Part shown: positions 1 to 3,663 of the stretch, piece by piece
Layout of the letters: each line of letters opens with the position of its first letter
How positions within the stretch are numbered: position 1 is the first letter of the stretch
Assembly: GCA_002350465.1 (NCBI GenBank)
Contig: DEEW01000202.1
Location: forward strand, 26,837-31,984
From: Lachnospiraceae bacterium UBA2868
GTDB lineage: Bacteria; Bacillota_A; Clostridia; Lachnospirales; Lachnospiraceae
DNA length: 5,148 bases
Reading direction: 5' to 3'
Made by a program: the position numbers and the translations under genes
The notes under the pieces: generated by a model
Told to the model about the DNA's origin: nothing
What the model saw: the letters and a program-made list of their open reading frames with translations, nothing else
Database searches by the model: none

Positions 1-442
1 AGTACCCTTTCCAGCCCACTTCCTCTATTATCGAGGCAAGAGTTATCGTCACAAGTGCGCTCCCTATTCCCACACCCGTAAACGAAAAATCGTCCGTGAA
101 GGAAAACTGGTCCAGAGACTGGCCGAACGCAAGAGACAGAAGGATCGAGCACACAATTATTACGGCAAATACCACTATAGATATTGCAACATTACCCCAT
201 TTAACCCTATAGAAGCCGATAAGTTTATTCTTAAGATCCCGCTTCAGAACATCCGAACCGGACGCAAGAACAAATACGGTTGATACGACAGGGGGTGCAA
301 ACAGCCCCAGAACCATTAGTACCGATCCGAGATTCTCATTGACAAATATGGCCGGTACCCAGAATATCCATGTGAAAAGGTATGCCATCAGAAAAAACAG
401 CACCGGTCTGTATTTGTATTTTTCGTTATTTGCTGTATTCAT
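1..442 (-). CDS. CPBP-family intramembrane protease-like protein, N-terminal part (cut by the left edge)
   Basis: This reading frame is open to the left edge, giving the first 147 residues of a hydrophobic protein. Likely membrane segments are at about residues 13-31, 40-61, 85-106 and 124-140. The fragment ends in E140-E141-V-G-W-K-G-Y, which matches motif 1 (EExxxR) of the CPBP/Abi family related to the CAAX prenyl protease Rce1; here Lys145 stands where Arg is usual. Family members are polytopic membrane proteins, some proteolytic, linked to bacteriocin self-immunity or membrane-protein processing; the role here is unknown. The later catalytic His motifs lie outside the window. I chose ATG442 because GGAGG at 455-451 sits 8 bases upstream. 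Two in-frame ATGs lie further upstream, at 457 and at 481; the latter overlaps the exporter stop as TAATG and would add 13 residues. It is the third gene of the tetR-exporter run, probably translationally coupled. The family call is fairly sure; the start is not. Confidence 0.82.
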   Translation of the reverse strand, partial: MNTANNEKYKYRPVLFFLMAYLFTWIFWVPAIFVNENLGSVLMVLGLFAPPVVSTVFVLASGSDVLKRDLKNKLIGFYRVKWGNVAISIVVFAVIIVCSILLSLAFGQSLDQFSFTDDFSFTGVGIGSALVTITLASIIEEVGWKGY

Positions 443-455
443 ATTCTTCTCCTCC
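443..455 (-). promoter_or_regulatory. Ribosome binding site deciding the CPBP-protein start
   Basis: GGAGGAGAAG reads on the minus strand from 455 to 446, followed by AAT and the ATG at 442. The GGAGG-to-ATG gap is 8 bases, which is ideal. If translation began at the upstream in-frame ATG at 457 or 481, this site would lie inside the coding sequence. A weaker purine run (GAGGG) precedes the ATG at 481, so dual starts remain possible. Confidence 0.6.
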
Positions 456-480
456 ATATGTATTCTTGAGAGCCACGCCA

Positions 481-1728
481 TTAGATTCCCTCTTCTCCCG
501 GCACGTTCTCAAGTTTCCTGATACTTCCTGTAAACAAAATACTAACTGAAGTGATTGCAAGGCAGATACCGGCTATTATGATCACATATGCCGATCCCCT
601 TCCTACTCCGGCACCCGTAACGCTTCCGAGAGTATCGGCTGCCACACCCGACACTGCATAAGCAACCACATATCCCATTTGGGATATGAACCCTATCATC
701 CCCCATGCTCTACCCTGAACCTCATCGGCTACGTTTGTCCTGACTAGATAATCAAGACAGTTGTTGGCAAAAGGCAGAGCCGTAAAGAACAAAAACCCGA
801 AAATGCAAATGACATATATGTTCTCCACAAGGCCAAAGCCGGACATGAACAGGCCCGCAAGCATCAATGCCATTCCAAGCACCGTAACAAAATGATTTTT
901 GATCCCTCTTACTCCCAGGTACAGGCCGCTTGCAAGCATTCCACACGCACAGACCGTCTCCGCTATCCCAAGTGTTTTTGCATCTGCGAAGGACAGGACA
1001 AGGGGCTCAACCAGTATCTGCAGTACACCCATAAACATTGTTATCGCCGATGAGATGGCTACAAGAACGATTACGCCTCTCTTTTCGGTAAGTGCCTGCC
1101 AGCCTCCCCTGATACTCTGTGCAAAAGATTCTCTGTTCTCTGTGATTTTCGTCTCAAGGCCTTTTCTGACAACAGCCGCGGCTGTTACCGTAATAATGAA
1201 GGTGCATATATCTATGACAAGCAGAAGCTTCACATCAGAAACCGCCAGCAGAAATCCCGCTATCACAGGAGAGAAGAGGTATCTCGCGCTTCCTGCAAGA
1301 GATACAAGTCCGCTCGCCTTTGAGTATTCATCTTCTGTGAGAAGATCCGTTATCGTCGACCGGAACGCCGGTTCAAGAAGAGCCGAAAATACAGCACTTA
1401 TAAACACACCTGCACATATCTGTCCAAGCGAGGCTTCACCCATTATCATGCAGACAAGAATGTATATGACTCCGATCGCGGAACAGCCGTCACCGATCAT
1501 CATAAGGAGCCTTCTGTCGTATCTGTCAGCAAGAACCCCCGCAGGGACACTCAGTACCAGTGTCGGCAGGAATCCAAGCAGCGTAACTATCGCCATACTT
1601 GCCGCACTTCCGGTTTCCCGGAATATATACACTCCGAGTCCAAAGCTGGTCAGACCTCCGCCGATAGAAGAGATAAGCTCTCCAGCCCACAGTAGTATGA
1701 ATTTGCCGAAATTACTCTTATTGTTCAA
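481..1728 (-). CDS. MFS transporter, macrolide/drug exporter-like (Mef/EntS type)
   Basis: A complete 415-residue membrane protein, the usual length for a 12-segment major facilitator. The loop after the second segment carries G-V-L-A-D-R-Y-D-R-R (residues 64-73), the MFS motif A. A central cytoplasmic loop lies at about 187-218, and the second half has V-Q-G-R-A-W-G (337-343) followed by a glycine-rich helix, as in the MefA/EntS branch of proton-coupled exporters. The expected role is export of a small hydrophobic drug, antibiotic or siderophore from the cytoplasm; the substrate cannot be read from sequence. The start codon is TTG at 1728, chosen because AGGAGG lies 5 bases upstream and no ATG is nearby. 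The gene begins 9 bases after the tetR stop, and its own TAA overlaps a possible ATG of the next gene. It is probably repressed by the upstream TetR protein. Confidence 0.9.
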   Translation of the reverse strand: MNNKSNFGKFILLWAGELISSIGGGLTSFGLGVYIFRETGSAASMAIVTLLGFLPTLVLSVPAGVLADRYDRRLLMMIGDGCSAIGVIYILVCMIMGEASLGQICAGVFISAVFSALLEPAFRSTITDLLTEDEYSKASGLVSLAGSARYLFSPVIAGFLLAVSDVKLLLVIDICTFIITVTAAAVVRKGLETKITENRESFAQSIRGGWQALTEKRGVIVLVAISSAITMFMGVLQILVEPLVLSFADAKTLGIAETVCACGMLASGLYLGVRGIKNHFVTVLGMALMLAGLFMSGFGLVENIYVICIFGFLFFTALPFANNCLDYLVRTNVADEVQGRAWGMIGFISQMGYVVAYAVSGVAADTLGSVTGAGVGRGSAYVIIIAGICLAITSVSILFTGSIRKLENVPGEEGI

Positions 1729-1740
1729 CGCGGCCTCCTA
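1729..1740 (-). promoter_or_regulatory. Ribosome binding site overlapping the tetR stop codon
   Basis: The minus strand reads TAGGAGG (1740-1734), then CCGCG, then the TTG start at 1728. The TAG is the tetR stop codon, so terminating ribosomes are delivered onto the exporter's Shine-Dalgarno sequence. This arrangement suggests translational coupling and explains use of the weak TTG start. The overlap is seen directly; coupling is inferred. Confidence 0.75.
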
Positions 1741-2328
1741 CCTGATAAGTGCCCTTACAAACGCCATCGTTCCCGGCTGTGCATTAAACAGCTTTTCCGT
1801 GATTTCTATAAATACATCAACATCTGCGTCTGTATACTCTCTGTCGTTAAACGTCTCATTACTTATTACCAGAAGCATTCTTACACGTTCCGGTATATTA
1901 TCACAGGCGAAAATCCCTTCTCTTGCTCCCTCGCTGACAGCCTCAGACAGAAGCGGAACGGCCTTTTCCACTATCATCCTGTTAATCTTGTCATGCATGA
2001 CTATGTTCTCCGGTCTGTTTAAGGCATTCTCTATAGTAGATTCATCCTCTGCGGGGCGAAGTGATGCTATGATCCCGGCAATCTTTTGCGGAACACCTGC
2101 ATCGGATTCAAGTACAAGTTTCGCATTGGACACTTCTTTGTCGATCATCATCCCTATCACTTCCTCAAGCATCGCTTCCTTGCTCTCGAAGTAATAATAG
2201 TATGTACCCTTTGCTATGCCCGCTGCCTCAATGATCTCGTCAACGCTTGTGTTCTCATATCCATTTGACAGAAACATTTTGTAAGCAATATCCAGAAGCT
2301 CCTGCTTTCTTTTTTCTCCCTTTTTCAT
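1738..2328 (-). CDS. TetR/AcrR-family transcriptional repressor
   Basis: A complete 196-residue protein, normal for the family. Residues 8-54 form the TetR DNA-binding domain. The helix-turn-helix runs from T27-S-V-D to the recognition-helix signature G37-I-A-K-G-T-Y-Y-Y-Y-F47. The remaining 140 or so residues are the variable, helical ligand-binding and dimerisation part, with no recognisable ligand signature. Such proteins bind palindromic operators as dimers and leave them when a small molecule binds. ATG2328 is preceded by GGAGA (2340-2336) at 7 bases. The gene is first in a run with an MFS exporter and a CPBP protein, and its promoter overlaps inverted repeats, so autorepression and control of the exporter are likely. 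The family is clear; the inducer is unknown. Confidence 0.92.
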   Translation of the reverse strand: MKKGEKRKQELLDIAYKMFLSNGYENTSVDEIIEAAGIAKGTYYYYFESKEAMLEEVIGMMIDKEVSNAKLVLESDAGVPQKIAGIIASLRPAEDESTIENALNRPENIVMHDKINRMIVEKAVPLLSEAVSEGAREGIFACDNIPERVRMLLVISNETFNDREYTDADVDVFIEITEKLFNAQPGTMAFVRALIR

Positions 2329-2360
2329 GCTGTTTTCTCCGTTTAGCAGTTATCTCGATC

Positions 2361-2390
2361 CAGTTTTCGACCACCGGTCGGTTTTTAGTA
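2361..2390. repeat. Promoter-proximal repeat copy with inverted repeat (putative TetR operator 1)
   Basis: This 30-base segment matches 2418-2447 at 24 of 30 positions. Its core, CGACCACCGGTCG at 2368-2380, is an inverted repeat (CGACC, 3-base centre, GGTCG). It lies immediately downstream of the -10 box and covers the expected transcription start, where a bound repressor would block RNA polymerase. Assignment to the adjacent TetR protein is inferred from position and symmetry. Confidence 0.6.
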
Positions 2391-2415
2391 TACAATCTGT
2401 TTTTGGTCATGTCAA
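2387..2415 (-). promoter_or_regulatory. Promoter of the tetR-exporter-CPBP run
   Basis: On the minus strand a perfect -35 box TTGACA (2415-2410) is followed, after exactly 17 bases, by the -10 box TATACT (2392-2387), one base off consensus. The start point is expected near 2380, giving a leader of about 50 bases before the tetR ATG. The strength of the promoter fits a gene set held down by a repressor. No separate promoter was seen upstream of the exporter or the CPBP gene. Confidence 0.85.
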
Positions 2416-2417
2416 TA

Positions 2418-2447
2418 CAATTTTCGACTTTTGGTCGGTTTTTTGTA
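2418..2447. repeat. Promoter-distal repeat copy with inverted repeat (putative TetR operator 2)
   Basis: This is the second copy of the 30-base repeat, 57 bases from the first. Its core, CGACTTTTGGTCG at 2425-2437, keeps the outer CGAC-N5-GTCG symmetry while the middle differs. It lies just upstream of the -35 box and just downstream of the tRNA terminator. A partial third copy (TTTTGGTC on the plus strand, 2401-2408) falls inside the promoter spacer. Confidence 0.55.
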
Positions 2448-2456
2448 AAACTACAC

Positions 2457-2490
2457 AAAAAAATACCCTCAGGTTTATCCTGAAGGTATT
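2457..2490 (-). terminator. Rho-independent terminator of the tRNA transcript
   Basis: On the minus strand, bases 2490-2462 form a 12-base-pair stem (AATACC paired with GGTATT at the base, TCAGG with CCTGA at the top, one T-G wobble) around an ATAAA loop. A run of seven T follows (2463-2457, partly within the stem foot). It begins 7 bases after the end of tRNA-Gly. In the plus direction no T run follows, so it works one way only. It also separates the tRNA unit from the tetR promoter. Confidence 0.93.
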
Positions 2491-2496
2491 CTGTAA

Positions 2497-2567
2497 AGCA
2501 GGTGATGGGAATCGAACCCACGTCACCAGCTTGGAAGGCTGGTGTTCTACCATTGAACCACACCTGC
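2497..2567 (-). tRNA. tRNA-Gly (anticodon TCC)
   Basis: A 71-base cloverleaf with all stems intact: acceptor GCAGGTG/CACCTGC, D stem GTTC/GAAC, anticodon stem CCAGC/GCTGG and T stem GTGGG/CCCAT around TTCGATT. The anticodon loop CTTCCAA has TCC at 2535-2533, reading GGA and probably GGG codons. The discriminator base is T (2497). CCA is not encoded; the next bases are TTA, so the end must be added by the CCA-adding enzyme. It lies 4 bases after tRNA-Phe and is co-transcribed with it. Confidence 0.97.
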
Positions 2568-2571
2568 AAGG

Positions 2572-2644
<73 letters not shown>

Positions 2645-2678
2645 GAATAAATATCGCTAATCCGCGTCAGCAAAAGCC

Positions 2679-2707
2679 ATTATACACGTATTTCAATGCT
2701 TTTGCAA
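2679..2707 (-). promoter_or_regulatory. Promoter of the tRNA-Phe/tRNA-Gly unit
   Basis: The minus strand has -35 TTGCAA (2707-2702), a 17-base spacer and a perfect -10 TATAAT (2684-2679). The start point would fall near 2672, leaving a 5' leader of roughly 28 bases before tRNA-Phe for RNase P removal. The -35 box lies 10 bases beyond the stop codon of the DHp-receiver gene. Confidence 0.85.
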
Positions 2708-2716
2708 CACTTTTTT

Positions 2717-3403
2717 CTAGAGAACGCCCTTGATTGCGGATAAAATCTTCTCTACATTGATAGGTTTACTTATATGCCCGTTCATTCCTGTTCTAAGAGC
2801 TGTCTGTATATCATCAGGCAGAGCTTCTGCCGTCATAGCGATTATAGGTATTGATTTTGCCTGCGGATGGCTTCCGTTACGGATAGCGTCGGTTGCTTCG
2901 TATCCGTCCATTCCGGGCATATTGATATCCATAAGAATTACGTCATATGTTCCTGTAACGGACTTGTTGAACAGATCCACACCCTCTTTTCCGCTATCAC
3001 ACACCGTAACGATGGAACCCCGGGATTCAAGCATCTCCTTGGCAATAAGCTGGCTGACACTGCTGTCCTCAACTACCATTACACGGAGATTATTCAGTAT
3101 ACTGCTGTCTACTTCCTCTGTATTCGTTCCGTGAAGAGCCGCATAGTTTCCCGTTTCGAAGCACTCAAAGAAATGATCTATCGTCTGCTGCAGTTCCGTC
3201 GCGGCATCCCCAAGAATATCCACATATGAGAGCAGCGTATCCTTGTCACAGTCATTCATAATTACTTTCTTCGTGATTTCGGTAATCCCGCATATTGTAT
3301 TCAGCGGATTCCGGACATTATATGACAGTTCGGATACAAACCGTCTTTCCTCTTCGATCTTATCGCTGTTCTTATCGTCCTTTTTCTTTCCAATGCCAAA
3401 CAT
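2717..3403 (-). CDS. Degenerate histidine-kinase dimerisation domain fused to a receiver domain (no ATPase domain)
   Basis: A complete 228-residue soluble protein. Residues 15-80 resemble a two-helix HisKA/DHp domain. S27-Y-N-V-R-N-P-L-N35 aligns with the canonical S-H-E-I-R-T-P-L-N H-box, but the phosphoacceptor His is Tyr28. No HATPase domain follows; a short linker leads to a receiver domain at about 105-228. That domain keeps the acidic pair E112-D113, phosphoacceptor D159 in L-M-D-I-N-M-P-G-M-D-G, T191 and K213 (K-P-I), so it should accept phosphate. There is no DNA-binding or enzymatic output domain. The protein probably passes a signal by protein contact, perhaps dimerising through the DHp helices and taking phosphate from a kinase encoded elsewhere. 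ATG3403 follows GGAGG (3416-3412) by 8 bases; that site lies inside the end of the upstream gene, 3 bases from its stop. The domains are confident; the function is open. Confidence 0.87.
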   Translation of the reverse strand: MFGIGKKKDDKNSDKIEEERRFVSELSYNVRNPLNTICGITEITKKVIMNDCDKDTLLSYVDILGDAATELQQTIDHFFECFETGNYAALHGTNTEEVDSSILNNLRVMVVEDSSVSQLIAKEMLESRGSIVTVCDSGKEGVDLFNKSVTGTYDVILMDINMPGMDGYEATDAIRNGSHPQAKSIPIIAMTAEALPDDIQTALRTGMNGHISKPINVEKILSAIKGVL

Positions 3404-3416
3404 AAGTCAATCCTCC
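3404..3416 (-). promoter_or_regulatory. Ribosome binding site inside the end of the upstream small gene
   Basis: The minus strand reads CCGGAGGATTGACTTATG. GGAGG (3416-3412) spans the last codons of the 77-residue protein, whose TGA stop is at 3409-3407, only 3 bases before the ATG. Coupled translation of the two genes is likely. Confidence 0.7.
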
Positions 3417-3640
3417 GGAAATTCTACCGTAACATAGAATCCTGCAGGCCTTTCTTCGACGCTCTTTACGACTCCTTCCCTGCTATTTAATCTCTGTCTG
3501 AACTCGAAATTTCCGCTCATAGCAAGCGAAGGATCTATCGTATAGTAATAGCTTGTCGGAAGCACTCCTTCGGTAACCGTAACGCTCTCTCCCGCCGCAA
3601 GCAGACCGGGACGCTCCATTTTGAATTCCATTTCACGCAT
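3407..3640 (-). CDS. Hypothetical 77-residue small protein, beta-rich
   Basis: I do not recognise this protein. It is 77 residues, acidic at its C-terminus, with no signal peptide, membrane segment or cysteine. Alternating hydrophobic stretches (V20-T-V-T, Y31-Y-Y-T-I, N44-F-E-F, G57-V-V-K-S-V, G67-F-Y-V-T-V-E-F) suggest a small beta barrel or sandwich. The closing G-V-V-x-x-V ... G-F-Y-V-x-V-E-F pattern is faintly like the last strands of PilZ or SH3-like barrels, but the PilZ RxxxR and DxSxxG motifs are absent, so no such function is claimed. ATG3640 is supported by GGAG (3653-3650) 9 bases upstream. It starts 23 bases after the amylase stop and ends 3 bases before the DHp-receiver gene, so both neighbours are probably co-transcribed with it. 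The tight spacing and ribosome site argue that it is real. Confidence 0.72.
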   Translation of the reverse strand: MREMEFKMERPGLLAAGESVTVTEGVLPTSYYYTIDPSLAMSGNFEFRQRLNSREGVVKSVEERPAGFYVTVEFPED

Positions 3641-3663
3641 GTAAAATCACTCCAAAACAACCT

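Noticed and set aside
899..2194. A 431-codon open frame on the plus strand.
   Set aside because: It runs antisense across both the TetR and MFS genes, whose products are clear family members; its translation is Ser/Thr/Ile-rich without domain features and no ribosome site fits. It is a shadow frame.
2462..2490. The hairpin as a two-way terminator.
   Set aside because: In the plus direction the stem is followed by CTGTAAAG, without a T run, and no plus-strand gene ends there.
2497..2567. tRNA-Gly as an attachment site for an integrated element carrying the tetR-exporter genes.
   Set aside because: No second copy of the tRNA 3' end, no integrase and no mobile-element gene is visible in the window; the terminator directly after the tRNA looks native.
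2717..2756. Inverted repeat TAGAGAA/TTCTCTA at the end of the receiver gene as a terminator.
   Set aside because: The loop is about 23 bases, the stem is only 7 pairs and lies within coding sequence, and in the direction of transcription it is followed by A, not T. It does not look like an intrinsic terminator.
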